This document shows positions 15,834 to 23,269 of a stretch of DNA of 38,283 nt, one piece after another. A program made the position numbers and the translations under genes. The number at the start of each line of letters is the position of its first letter. The stretch's first letter is position 1. The DNA lies in contig DAHVWT010000007.1 of assembly GCA_027327915.1 (NCBI GenBank), positions 1 through 38,283 of the forward strand, given 5' to 3'. A model generated the notes under the pieces. It searched no databases, had not been told where the DNA came from, and was given only the letters and a program-made list of their open reading frames with translations. Source of the stretch: Elusimicrobiota bacterium (GTDB taxonomy: Bacteria; Elusimicrobiota; Elusimicrobia; UBA1565; UBA9628).

Positions 15834-16618
15834 GGAATCCCCATGGCGACAAGGATGGAGCTCGCAAAATAGTCAAGGAGAAGCACGGCGACCATGCTTG
15901 CGACCACCGCGCCGGTGGTCGAGCGGCCGACGCCTTCCGCGCCCCCGGTCGTCGAGAGCCCTCGGTAGGAGCAGATGAAGCTGATCGCGAAGGCGAAGAC
16001 GGCGCTTTTAATGACGCCGTGGTAGAAGTGCTTCGTCTCCATATAATCGATGATGTCGTGCCAATAAGTGTTCTCGGGGATGCCGAAGCGCATCACGGAG
16101 ACGACGAGGCCCCCCGCCGTCCCGGAGAAGTCGCTCAGCACGGTCAGAAGCGGCAGAACGAGCATGAAGGCGAGGAATCGAGGGATGACGAGGTAGCGGA
16201 CGGGATCGGTCCCCAGGGTGAGAAGGGCGTCCACCTGCTCGGTGACGCGCATGGTGCCCAACTCCGCGGCGATCGCCGCGCCGGCGCGACCCGCGACGAC
16301 GAGGGCCGTGAGGACCGGGGAGAGCTCCATCACCATCGAGAAGCTCACGACCGTCCCGACGAAAAGCGGCTCGTTGAAGAGGCGCTGGGAGGAGATGGCG
16401 GTCTGAAGGGCCAGCACCATCCCGGTAAAAAAGCTCGTCATGACGGTGACGGGGAGGGAGTCAGCGCCGATCTTCGCCATCTGGATGAGGGTTTGGCGCA
16501 GCTCGAGTCGGCTTCGGAAGAGCCAGTAAAAGCTCGCGCGGACGAGGAGGGCGAGGCCCCCTAGGGCGGCGCTGACGGCGAGGACCTGGCGGCCCAAAAC
16601 ATCGAGGAAGCCGTTCAT
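15830..16618 (-). CDS. mlaE: ABC transporter permease, MlaE family
   Basis: 262-residue MlaE/YrbE-type permease. It shows the family pattern: an amphipathic N-terminus, several hydrophobic helices (MTSFFTGMVLALQTAI, VLTALVVAGRAGAAIAAELG with the conserved G-R-x-G-[AS]-x-x-x-A-E-[LI]-G-[TS]-M, PRFLAFMLVLPLLTVLSD), and the C-terminal GAEGVGRSTTGAVV. It forms the inner-membrane channel of the mlaEFD lipid transporter. ATG 16618 overlaps the alr stop as ATGA; a longer frame extending upstream inside alr is not coding. Confidence 0.93.
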   Translation of the reverse strand: MNGFLDVLGRQVLAVSAALGGLALLVRASFYWLFRSRLELRQTLIQMAKIGADSLPVTVMTSFFTGMVLALQTAISSQRLFNEPLFVGTVVSFSMVMELSPVLTALVVAGRAGAAIAAELGTMRVTEQVDALLTLGTDPVRYLVIPRFLAFMLVLPLLTVLSDFSGTAGGLVVSVMRFGIPENTYWHDIIDYMETKHFYHGVIKSAVFAFAISFICSYRGLSTTGGAEGVGRSTTGAVVASMVAVLLLDYFASSILVAMGIP

Positions 16619-17724
16619 GCGGCAAGCCTGGGAACCCGCGCCTGGATGGCGCAGACGATTTCGTAGGGGCTCATGCCGAGAAGGCGGACCCAATCGGACA
16701 CGCCGATGCGGCAGGCCCTTTGCCCGCCGAGGAAGACGGCCTCGTCCCCGGCTTGGACGCCGGGGGCCTCCGTGGCGTCGATCATGGTCATGTCCATGGC
16801 GACTTGGCCGATGATGGGGCAGAGGCGGCCGCGAACGAGGACGCGGCCCTTGTTGGAGAGCGCCCGCGGGACGCCGTCTCCGTAGCCCATCGGAAGAGTC
16901 GCCACCACGGTGCGGCGCTTGGTCGTGAACGTCCTGCCGTAGCTGACGGAGGAGCCCTCCGCCACGACCTTGAGAAAGACGATCCGGCATCGGAGGCTCA
17001 TGACGGGCCTAAACCCCGGCAGAAGCCCGTAAAGGGCGAGGCCCGAACGGACCATGCCGAGCCGGCTCTCGGGATGGCGAAGCGCCGCCTCGGAGTTCGC
17101 CGCGTGAAGGAGGAGCCCGCGGCCGAGGGCCCTTTCAAGCGCGGCGCTTCCCTCCGCGAACGCTTTGAGTTGGCGACGGGTATAGGCCCGGTCGGATCCG
17201 GCCGATGAAAGCTGGGTGTAGGCGCCCGAGAGCCGGACGAAGGGGTCTCGGCGCAGCTCGCGCGCGATCGCAAGCGCCGTGGGGAGCGTCACTCCGATCC
17301 TGTTCATCCCCGTTTCCAGCTTCAAGTGGCATTCGACTCGGGAACGGCGGCGTCGCGCCAGAAGTTTGAGCGCCCGGGCGGCGTCGAGGCTCGCGATCGT
17401 GGGGATGAGACGAGCGCCCATCGCGGCGACGAAGCTTTCGAAGGGGTAGAGGCTTCCCAGGATGAGCGTCGGAAGGCGCACGCCCGCGCCCCGTATCGCC
17501 AGACCCTCCTCGACGGAGGAGACTCCCAGGAAGTCGCAGAGATGGCGATCCCTCGCCGCCCGGGAGATTTCCGGAAGACCGTGGCCGTAGGCGTTGGCCT
17601 TGACGACGAAAAGGAGCTTGGTCGACGCCGACAGACGCGCTCTCAGGCGCCGGGCGTTGAAAGCCAAGGCATCGAAACTCACGTCGGCCCAGGCCGGGCG
17701 GAAAAACCGCCGTGGCTTGGCCAT
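16615..17724 (-). CDS. alr: Alanine racemase
   Basis: 369-residue PLP enzyme that interconverts L- and D-alanine for peptidoglycan. The PLP lysine is in VVKANAYGHG near the N-terminus, and the second catalytic base Tyr lies in SYGRTF. LPMGYGDGVPR and the C-terminal SPYEIVCAI are family signatures. It starts 3 nt after the dnaB stop; the dnaB-alr pair is found in many bacteria. The 3' end overlaps mlaE as ATGA, coupling a cell-wall enzyme to the lipid transporter. Length is ordinary and no residues appear lost. Confidence 0.95.
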   Translation of the reverse strand: MAKPRRFFRPAWADVSFDALAFNARRLRARLSASTKLLFVVKANAYGHGLPEISRAARDRHLCDFLGVSSVEEGLAIRGAGVRLPTLILGSLYPFESFVAAMGARLIPTIASLDAARALKLLARRRRSRVECHLKLETGMNRIGVTLPTALAIARELRRDPFVRLSGAYTQLSSAGSDRAYTRRQLKAFAEGSAALERALGRGLLLHAANSEAALRHPESRLGMVRSGLALYGLLPGFRPVMSLRCRIVFLKVVAEGSSVSYGRTFTTKRRTVVATLPMGYGDGVPRALSNKGRVLVRGRLCPIIGQVAMDMTMIDATEAPGVQAGDEAVFLGGQRACRIGVSDWVRLLGMSPYEIVCAIQARVPRLAA

Positions 17725-17727
17725 GGA

Positions 17728-19149
17728 TTAGACCGTGTGACTGAAGGGGGCGTCGAAAGAGGACGACGCGATGTCAGCCGGAGCTTTGTCCCGGGCGGCG
17801 TTGCCAAATCGCGTGTATTCGCGGTCGAAGGAGACGACGACCATGTCGGTCGGGCCTTGACGCTGCTTAGCGACGATGAGTTCGGCTTTTCTCTCATCGA
17901 CCGTCGGGTCGTTGCGCTTGTAGTAGGACTCGCGGTGGATGAAGATGACGAGATCCGCGTCCTGCTCGAGCGCGCCGCTTTCGCGCAGGTCCGAAAGCTG
18001 CGGGCGCTGGTCCGCCCGGCCCTTCTCTTCGGGCCGCCTTGAAAGCTGGGAGAGGGCGATCACGGGCAAATGGAGATCCCGCGCCAGGAACTTGAGCCCG
18101 CGGGATATGTCCGAAACCTCCTGCTGCCGGCTCTCGCGGCGTCCCGGGTCCCGTATTAGTTGGAGGTAGTCGACGACGATGAGGCCGAGGGGCTTCTGAG
18201 CTTTGCGGAGGAGCTCCGCCTGGAGCTGCCGGGCGATGGAACGGATGCGCAGCACGGTCATGCCAGGGGTGTCGTTGATGTAGAGCGGGGCGTTGTAAAA
18301 TTTCTCGGCGGCCTCCGTGATGTGCGGCCAGCGATTTCGCGGCAGGAATCCCGTGCGCAGGTCGGAAAGCTTCACCGACGCGTCCGACGCCAGGAGCCGA
18401 TGCATGAGCTGGTCCCGAGACATTTCCAGCGAGAAAAAGAGGACGGGGTGGGGGTCCTTGCCAAGGACGATATTGGCGGCGATGTTGAGGCCGAGAGCCG
18501 TCTTGCCTTGGCTGGGCCTCGCCCCGATGAGGATCAGATCCGACTTTTGAAAGCCGCTGGTGAGCCGGTCGAGCTCCGAGAGGCCCGACGGGACGCCCGT
18601 CACGGCGCGCTTTTCCTTGACGGCCTTCTCGATATTGTCGATGGTCGGGTGGACGAGATCCTTGGCCTGGATGTATTCGTTGGTGACCTGGCGCTCGGAG
18701 ACCTTGAGGATCGCCGTCTGGGCCTCATCGAGCAGTTGAGAGGGCTCCTTGGCCTCCCGGTGGCAGTCTCGGATGATCGTCGTCGCCGCGTTGATCATGC
18801 CCCTCAAGATCGCCTTGTCCTTCACGATCCGCGCGTAGGTCTCGACATGGGCGGCGGTCTCCACCTTGTGGACGATGTCGCGCAGGTATTCCATGCCGCC
18901 GACGTCATCGAGCCATCGCAGCCGTCGGATCTCCTCCCCGAAGCTCATGAGGTCGATCGCCGCGCCCTTTTCAAAGAGCCCCTTGATCGCGGAGAAGATG
19001 CGGCGGTGGGCCTCGACGTAGAAGTCGTGCTCCTCGAGGATGTCGAGGGCGCGCTCGACGGCGTCCTTCTCGATGAGCATCGAGCCCAGGACCGCCATCT
19101 CGGCCTCCGGGGCCTGGGGCGGCAAATCGACGGGGTTGACGTCCGGCAT
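17728..19149 (-). CDS. dnaB: Replicative DNA helicase DnaB
   Basis: 473-residue hexameric helicase. The N-terminal helical domain begins PQAPEAEMAVLGSML, typical of DnaB. The RecA-like motor has Walker A GARPSQGKTALG (about 209-220), the SLEMSRDQLMHRLL segment, Walker B LIVVDYLQLI and the arginine-rich RPEEKGRADQRPQLSDLRESG ending in the EQDADLVIFIHRE strand. No intein or insertion is seen. It follows rplI by 15 nt, in the widely conserved order rpsF-ssb-rpsR-rplI-dnaB. No Shine-Dalgarno is evident before ATG 19149. Confidence 0.97.
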   Translation of the reverse strand: MPDVNPVDLPPQAPEAEMAVLGSMLIEKDAVERALDILEEHDFYVEAHRRIFSAIKGLFEKGAAIDLMSFGEEIRRLRWLDDVGGMEYLRDIVHKVETAAHVETYARIVKDKAILRGMINAATTIIRDCHREAKEPSQLLDEAQTAILKVSERQVTNEYIQAKDLVHPTIDNIEKAVKEKRAVTGVPSGLSELDRLTSGFQKSDLILIGARPSQGKTALGLNIAANIVLGKDPHPVLFFSLEMSRDQLMHRLLASDASVKLSDLRTGFLPRNRWPHITEAAEKFYNAPLYINDTPGMTVLRIRSIARQLQAELLRKAQKPLGLIVVDYLQLIRDPGRRESRQQEVSDISRGLKFLARDLHLPVIALSQLSRRPEEKGRADQRPQLSDLRESGALEQDADLVIFIHRESYYKRNDPTVDERKAELIVAKQRQGPTDMVVVSFDREYTRFGNAARDKAPADIASSSFDAPFSHTV

Positions 19150-19164
19150 CAGAAGGGCCGGCCG

Positions 19165-19629
19165 TTAGGCGGGCTTGGCGCCGATGGCGAGCTTGATCTT
19201 GGCCGTGACCGATGGAGCGAGATTGATTTCAATCTCGTAGTCGCCGGTTTTTTTGAGAGCCGAGGGAAGGACGATCTCCTCCTTGGCCACGGCGTAGCCG
19301 CAGGCCTTCAGGCTTTTCAAAATGTCCCCCTTGCCCACGGAACCGAAGAGAAGGCCTTCGTCGTTGGCGGTCTTCGCGAAGGAGAGGCTCACGCTCGCGA
19401 GCTTTTGGGACAACGCCTGCGCGTTCTTGATCTTCTCCTCGCGAGCCTTGGCCACGGCGGCCTGCTTCTTGCTCCACGCCTCGACGGCCGCGGAGGTCGC
19501 CTGGATGGCGAGGCCGCGGGGAAAGAGATAGTTCCTTGCGAAGCCGCGGGCGACGTCCTTGACCGCCCCCGCATCCCCGAGATGGGGCACGTCGGTCCGG
19601 AGAAGAACCTTGGTTTTAACGGATGACAT
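19165..19629 (-). CDS. rplI: 50S ribosomal protein bL9
   Basis: 154-residue L9. The N-terminal domain has the family signature KVLLRTDVPHLGDAGAVKDVARGFARNYL-type stretch ending FPRGLA, which binds 23S rRNA. It is followed by the long connecting helix (AWSKKQAAVAKAREEKIKNA) and the C-terminal RNA-binding domain (GLLFGSVGKGDI, ending in AKIKLAIGAKPA). ATG 19629 lies 14 nt inside the rpsR 3' end, so the two are coupled; a longer upstream frame overlapping rpsR is not coding. Length is normal. Confidence 0.96.
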   Translation of the reverse strand: MSSVKTKVLLRTDVPHLGDAGAVKDVARGFARNYLFPRGLAIQATSAAVEAWSKKQAAVAKAREEKIKNAQALSQKLASVSLSFAKTANDEGLLFGSVGKGDILKSLKACGYAVAKEEIVLPSALKKTGDYEIEINLAPSVTAKIKLAIGAKPA

Positions 19630-19969
19630 AGGGTAGGAGAGAAAGGTTCCTGGCGCGCTTGATCGCCGTCGAGAGCTGGCGCTGATGCCTGGCGCACAGG
19701 CCCGTGACCCGCGCGGGCAACATCTTGCCGCTTTCCATGAGGTAATTGCGCAAGATTTGCACCTGCTTGAAATCGACGTCGCGGATTTTTTCGGAGCAGA
19801 ATCGGCAGACCCGGCGCCGGGGAGCAAGACCGGGCCTGCGGGAAGGCGGGCGCGAAAAGCGCTTCGTCCTGTCCCCGGCCGCGGCCTGGGGGACCGCCGG
19901 AGCCGGCGATGGCGGCATGGAGACTGGTATCTCGACGGAAACGGATTCTGTGGTTTTTTCCTGGTTCAT
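19616..19969 (-). CDS. rpsR: 30S ribosomal protein bS18 with N-terminal extension
   Basis: 117 residues; the core (about 52-117) is ordinary S18: RRRVCRFCSEKIRDVDFKQV, ILRNYLMESGKMLPARVTG, and the C-terminal ARNLSLLPYV. It keeps cysteines in CRFC and a C/H pair in CARHQR, so this is the zinc-binding form. The first 50 residues (MNQEKTTESVSVEIPVSMPP, then Pro/Ala-rich, then basic) are an extension absent from typical 75-90 residue S18. ATG 19969 is the only sensible start before this segment and lies 30 nt after ssb; an internal start cannot be excluded. Confidence 0.93.
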   Translation of the reverse strand: MNQEKTTESVSVEIPVSMPPSPAPAVPQAAAGDRTKRFSRPPSRRPGLAPRRRVCRFCSEKIRDVDFKQVQILRNYLMESGKMLPARVTGLCARHQRQLSTAIKRARNLSLLPYVIR

Positions 19970-19999
19970 GGGAGTCCGGGTTATGGTTGTTTTTAATTT

Positions 20000-20464
20000 C
20001 TAAAACGGCACGTCCTCAATCTCGGTATCCGTCTCGGCGGCGGCCGCGACGGCAATGGGCTCGCCTGCGGGAGCCCTGTGCGATGGGGCGTCCCCGGCCG
20101 GGCCTTCGCTCTCGGATGCGGCCAGGAACTGCACGCGGCGAGCCTCCACCTCAAGCACCGTCCGACGCCCGCCGGTCTTTTTATCCTCGAATTCGCGGCT
20201 GCGCAGCCGGCCCTCAATGTGGACGGGGCTTCCCTTGCGCAGCTTGTCCTTGCAGCGCTGGGCGGCGTCCCTCCAAACGACGATCGGGATGTAGCTCGCC
20301 AGGGACTTCCATTCGCCGCTCGTGCGATCCTTGTAATTTTGATTGACGGCGATGGAAAAAGCGCATTTGGGGATTCCCTGCGATGTGACGAAGACCTCCG
20401 GGTCGCGGGTGAGGCGACCGGCGAGAAAAACCTGGTTTTGCTCGAAAAGGCGAATGCCCGTCAT
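20000..20464 (-). CDS. ssb: Single-stranded DNA-binding protein
   Basis: 154 residues. The OB fold covers about residues 8-116: NQVFLAGRLTRDPEV, FSIAVNQNY, SYIPIVVWRDAAQRCKDKLRKGSPVHIEGRL, and the ending LEVEARRVQFLA. A disordered Ala/Pro linker leads to the acidic tip EIEDVPF, equivalent to the DDDIPF tail that recruits replication and repair partners. ATG 20464 overlaps the rpsF stop as ATGA and has an AGGAAG Shine-Dalgarno 10 nt upstream, inside rpsF. Position between rpsF and rpsR is the conserved bacterial order. Confidence 0.95.
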   Translation of the reverse strand: MTGIRLFEQNQVFLAGRLTRDPEVFVTSQGIPKCAFSIAVNQNYKDRTSGEWKSLASYIPIVVWRDAAQRCKDKLRKGSPVHIEGRLRSREFEDKKTGGRRTVLEVEARRVQFLAASESEGPAGDAPSHRAPAGEPIAVAAAAETDTEIEDVPF

Positions 20465-20838
20465 GCCGTCGGAGCTTCCTGACGGACGTCCGGCGAGCGC
20501 CTGCCGGAAGGCAGGGGCTTGGGGGCCTTGACCTTTTCGGGGCGAGGCTTCCGCTCGACAGCCCGCGATGTCATGTGGCGCAAAACGTTCTCGGCGAGGG
20601 CCCAATCGCGCTCCAGACGCTTTAAGAGGCCGGGGGCGGCCTTGAAGCGAATGTAGGCATAGAGGGCCTCGTGATTTTTGCCGATCGGATGCGTGAGCTT
20701 GCGGCGCCCCCAAATCTCGTGGGTGTCGACGGCGCCGCCGTCTTGGACGACGGCTTCCTGGGACTTCTTGACGAACTCCGCCACCTCCGCGTCGGAGAGG
20801 ACGGGCTTGAAAACGAGGATGCTTTCGTAGGTCGTCAT
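20461..20838 (-). CDS. rpsF: 30S ribosomal protein bS6
   Basis: 125 residues; TTYESILVFKPVLSD and the RRKLTHPIGKNHEALYAYIRF stretch are S6 signatures. S6 binds 16S rRNA with S18, encoded two genes downstream. The C-terminal tail is long and basic. MTT at 20838 is preferred over the upstream ATG at 20847 because family proteins start there and because 20847 overlaps the -10 box of a good promoter. From 20838 the mRNA would be nearly leaderless. It is the first gene of the long minus-strand run. Confidence 0.95.
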   Translation of the reverse strand: MTTYESILVFKPVLSDAEVAEFVKKSQEAVVQDGGAVDTHEIWGRRKLTHPIGKNHEALYAYIRFKAAPGLLKRLERDWALAENVLRHMTSRAVERKPRPEKVKAPKPLPSGRRSPDVRQEAPTA

Positions 20839-20845
20839 GGCGGGC

Positions 20846-20875
20846 ATTGTAGCAAACGGCGCGGCGCCGAGACAA
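20846..20875 (-). promoter_or_regulatory. Extended -10 promoter of the rpsF-led run
   Basis: On the minus strand: TTGTCT (20875-20870), 18-nt spacer, then TGCTACAAT whose -10 box TACAAT covers 20851-20846 and carries the TGn extension. Only 7 nt separate the -10 from ATG 20838, so transcription would start at or next to the start codon. The stretch TACAATgCCCGCCATG recurs before the phosphohexomutase gene without the lower-case g. Confidence 0.6.
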
Positions 20876-20995
20876 CACGCTCACGCACGATCATGCGGCG
20901 GCGAAGAGCGCGGCGGCGTGATGGCCTCTAAAAAAAGGGCAACCGCAGCCCGGCGCTCCCCAAATCCCGTCAGTGAGGCGCCCACGTACGATGTC

Positions 20996-21024
20996 TTGAA
21001 AGCGCGGCGCGGGGCTGGTAGACT
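20996..21024 (+). promoter_or_regulatory. Sigma70-like promoter of the 21045 gene
   Basis: TTGAAA at 20996-21001 and TAGACT at 21019-21024 with an exact 17-nt spacer. The start codon ATG 21045 is 20 nt after the -10, giving a leader of roughly 13 nt without a Shine-Dalgarno. The 20848-21044 gap also holds the divergent rpsF promoter and no other recognisable feature. Confidence 0.5.
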
Positions 21025-21044
21025 TGATTTCAGAGTCCCTGCCG

Positions 21045-21662
21045 ATGGCCGACTTTAACCGCCAGGAAGATGTTCGCGCCGCCCGCCGGAAAAAGACCTT
21101 TCTGCTGGTCATCGGCGGGGCGGTCGCCGTGTCGATCCCGCTTGCGGGAATCCTCTATCAACGGCTCAAAGCCATGTCGATCGGCGACCCTAGGGATTGG
21201 CGCCCTGGATTCGAATCGCGAGCCCCCGTCGGCGCGCTCGCTCCCACGGGGGACCCCGCGAGCTTGGGCGAGGCGGCGAGCGCCGCGCCCACTCCCTCCG
21301 CCAGGCAGGACCAGGATTCGGTGCAGTTCGTCAAATCCGCGCCGCAAGACGCCGTTGCCCCCAAGGCCGCGGCGCCGCCGAAGCCTCCCGCCGCCCCTTT
21401 GAAACGAGCAAGCCCCGCGCCCCGATTAAAAAAATCTCCAATCCTCCCCAAGACAGCCCGGAAGGTCTCCGCGGCCTATCAAATCCCGCAATTGCCGCAA
21501 AGCGTCAATTTCTCCCAACGCGGGATGGGGGGCGGCGCGGTCCCATCGAGCGGCGGCGTGCCCTTCCGCAACGGATCGCCGATCATGGGAGGGGCGTCTT
21601 CGGGACGGAGCGCCGGCCAGCTTCCGTCCACGGTCCTTCAGGGGCCGCCTTCGGGCGACTAG
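21045..21662 (+). CDS. Membrane-anchored Pro/Ala-rich protein, unknown function
   Basis: 205 residues that I do not recognise. A basic cytoplasmic start (RQEDVRAARRKK) is followed by one membrane helix (TFLLVIGGAVAVSIPLAGILY, about 18-38), so the rest should be periplasmic. That part is low-complexity: Ala/Pro/Lys-rich (APKAAAPPKPPAAPLKRASP), then a Gly/Ser-rich tail. The Pro/Lys stretch resembles TonB-type periplasm-spanning linkers but no TonB C-terminal domain follows. It stands alone with its own promoter. Its stop codon shares CTAG (21659-21662) with the convergent thioesterase gene. A TTG at 21024 is also in frame but overlaps the -10 box. Real expression is likely, function unknown. 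Confidence 0.65.
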   Translation: MADFNRQEDVRAARRKKTFLLVIGGAVAVSIPLAGILYQRLKAMSIGDPRDWRPGFESRAPVGALAPTGDPASLGEAASAAPTPSARQDQDSVQFVKSAPQDAVAPKAAAPPKPPAAPLKRASPAPRLKKSPILPKTARKVSAAYQIPQLPQSVNFSQRGMGGGAVPSSGGVPFRNGSPIMGGASSGRSAGQLPSTVLQGPPSGD

Positions 21663-22090
21663 CTTTCGAGCCGCCGGCGGATATCCTCGGGGATTCTCGT
21701 CGGGCGCCAGAGGGAGTTCAAGACCGCGTGGCGCGTGAAGCCTTCCGCGACCTTGGAGCGATCATTCCCCTCTTGGATGAAGACGTCATTGCGTACCGAG
21801 AGGCTCGCCGACTCCAGGGCCGAAATCCAGCTCCTGACGACGACCAGGTCGTCATAGCGGCAGGGAGCGAGGTAGCGGCAGTTGGCCTCGATCACGGGCA
21901 TGACGATCCCATGGTCGAGCTCGAGATCCCGGTAGCTGACCCCCATCGAGCGCAAGAGCTCGGTCCGGCCGCGTTCGAAATAACGGAAGTAATTGGCGTA
22001 ATAAACGACGCCGGCCTTGTCCGTGTCGCCGTACGAGACGCGCAGGCTGATTTCGTGGTATTGGGCCGGGGAATCTTCGGAGGTCGTCAC
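21659..22090 (-). CDS. YbgC/FadM-type acyl-CoA thioesterase
   Basis: 143-residue single hot-dog-fold protein. The signature SYGDTDKAGVVYYANYFRYFERGRTELLRSMG matches the YbgC/4-hydroxybenzoyl-CoA thioesterase group, with the catalytic Asp in D-T-D. These hydrolyse acyl-CoA thioesters; YbgC proteins often act on short chains and in phospholipid metabolism. It starts at GTG 22090, overlapping the upstream thioesterase stop as GTGA, and ends in a CTAG shared with the opposite gene. It is not in a tol-pal cluster here. Substrate not determined. Confidence 0.88.
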   Translation of the reverse strand: MTTSEDSPAQYHEISLRVSYGDTDKAGVVYYANYFRYFERGRTELLRSMGVSYRDLELDHGIVMPVIEANCRYLAPCRYDDLVVVRSWISALESASLSVRNDVFIQEGNDRSKVAEGFTRHAVLNSLWRPTRIPEDIRRRLES

Positions 22091-22572
22091 GACCGCCGGG
22101 ATTCGATGCGGCCCCTGCGGCGTTCCTCGGCTTGCCGGAAACGCGTTTTTTCCTCGGGAGTCTCGATAAGGACTCCTGGGACACGGCTGGGGCGGCCCTC
22201 CTCGTCGATCGCGACCATCGTCACGAGGCAGGAATTGGTATGCCGGCGGACCCCGCGGCGCAAATTTTCCGCATAGACCTCGACGCCGATTTCCATGGAG
22301 GTGCGGCCGGCGTAGTTGATGCGGGCCTCGGCGATCACGAGATCGCCTATCTGGATGGGAACCAAGAACTCGACGCGCTCCATGGCGACCGTGGCGCAGG
22401 GCTTGGACGAGTGGCGCATCGCGCAGACCGAGGCTGCCTTGTCCACCATCTGGAGGATCTTGCCGCCGAAGACCGTGCCGTTGATGTTGCCGTCCGGGGG
22501 GCCCATCAAGTCGGACAGCGTCGTCGTCGACGCTCGGACGGGCTTGGAGGCGGAGGCCGAAGCGGATTTCAA
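22087..22572 (-). CDS. Acyl-CoA thioesterase, YciA/BFIT-like hot-dog protein
   Basis: 161 residues with the cytosolic acyl-CoA thioesterase pattern: MGPPDGNINGTVFGGKILQM followed by VDKAASVCAMRHS (N-x-x-G-x-x-x-G-G-x-[IL]-[ML]-x-x-[MV]-D), VAMERVEFLVPIQIGD and MEIGVEVYAEN. The catalytic Asp (VDKAA) is present. The family cleaves medium to long acyl-CoA. A second, different hot-dog thioesterase follows with a GTGA overlap, and the CoA-transferase precedes it by 13 nt, so the block handles CoA thioesters. Both N- and C-terminal ends are low-complexity extensions. Confidence 0.88.
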   Translation of the reverse strand: MKSASASASKPVRASTTTLSDLMGPPDGNINGTVFGGKILQMVDKAASVCAMRHSSKPCATVAMERVEFLVPIQIGDLVIAEARINYAGRTSMEIGVEVYAENLRRGVRRHTNSCLVTMVAIDEEGRPSRVPGVLIETPEEKTRFRQAEERRRGRIESRRS

Positions 22573-22585
22573 AAGGGGCGCCCCG

Positions 22586-23269
22586 CTATTCGAAACGCCG
22601 GAGGTCGGAGACGGCCCGGAACGGGGGCTCGATCACGCGCTTTAAATCGTCGACCGAGGTCTCCCGAGCGATGGCTTTGAGAAGAAGCCCCTCGGGCGTC
22701 ACGTCGAAAACTGCGAGTTCCGTCACGATCGTCGTGACGACCCCCTTGCCGGTCAAGGGGAGGCGGCACTCGTTGAGGATCTTGGGATGTCCTTCCTTGG
22801 TCGCGAGCTCCATGGCGACGATGACCTTTTTGGCGCCCGCCACCATATCCATGGCGCCGCCCATGCCCTTCACCTTCTTGCCTGGGATCATCCAATTGGC
22901 GAGATCCCCTTTCGCGGAGACCTCCATCGCGCCCAGGATCGTCGCGTCAAGATGCCCTCCGCGAACCATGGCGAACGACTCGTGGGAGCCGAAATAGGAG
23001 CAACCCGGGAGCTCCGTGATGGTCTCCTTGCCCGCGTTGATGAGGTCGGGGTCCTCGTCTCCCTCATAAGGATACGGCCCGTAGCCCAGCATGCCATTTT
23101 CGGTATGGAGGGTGATATGGACGCCGGGGGGGATGTAATTGGGGACGAGAGTCGGGATGCCGATGCCGAGGTTGACGACGTCGTCGTCCTTGAGCTCCAG
23201 GGCCGCGAGCTTGGCGATCGTGATGCGCTTGTCGAGATCCTTCGCGGGGCGAGGCGCGGCCTGGCTCAT
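22586..23269 (-). CDS. scoB: 3-oxoacid CoA-transferase subunit B
   Basis: 227 residues. The catalytic Glu57 lies in [12 protein letters not shown], the signature of the beta subunit, where a glutamyl-CoA intermediate forms. [19 protein letters not shown] and [18 protein letters not shown] are also conserved in succinyl-CoA:3-ketoacid (SCOT) enzymes. With subunit A it moves CoA between succinyl-CoA (or another acyl-CoA) and acetoacetate. ATG 23269 overlaps subunit A as ATGA. Substrate preference (acetoacetate, butyrate, acetate) cannot be fixed from sequence. Confidence 0.92.
   Translation of the reverse strand: MSQAAPRPAKDLDKRITIAKLAALELKDDDVVNLGIGIPTLVPNYIPPGVHITLHTENGMLGYGPYPYEGDEDPDLINAGKETITELPGCSYFGSHESFAMVRGGHLDATILGAMEVSAKGDLANWMIPGKKVKGMGGAMDMVAGAKKVIVAMELATKEGHPKILNECRLPLTGKGVVTTIVTELAVFDVTPEGLLLKAIARETSVDDLKRVIEPPFRAVSDLRRFE

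Noticed and set aside
18160-19626. 488-codon plus-strand open frame across dnaB and rplI
   Set aside because: It lies opposite two clearly conserved genes and has no recognisable domain; shadow frame.
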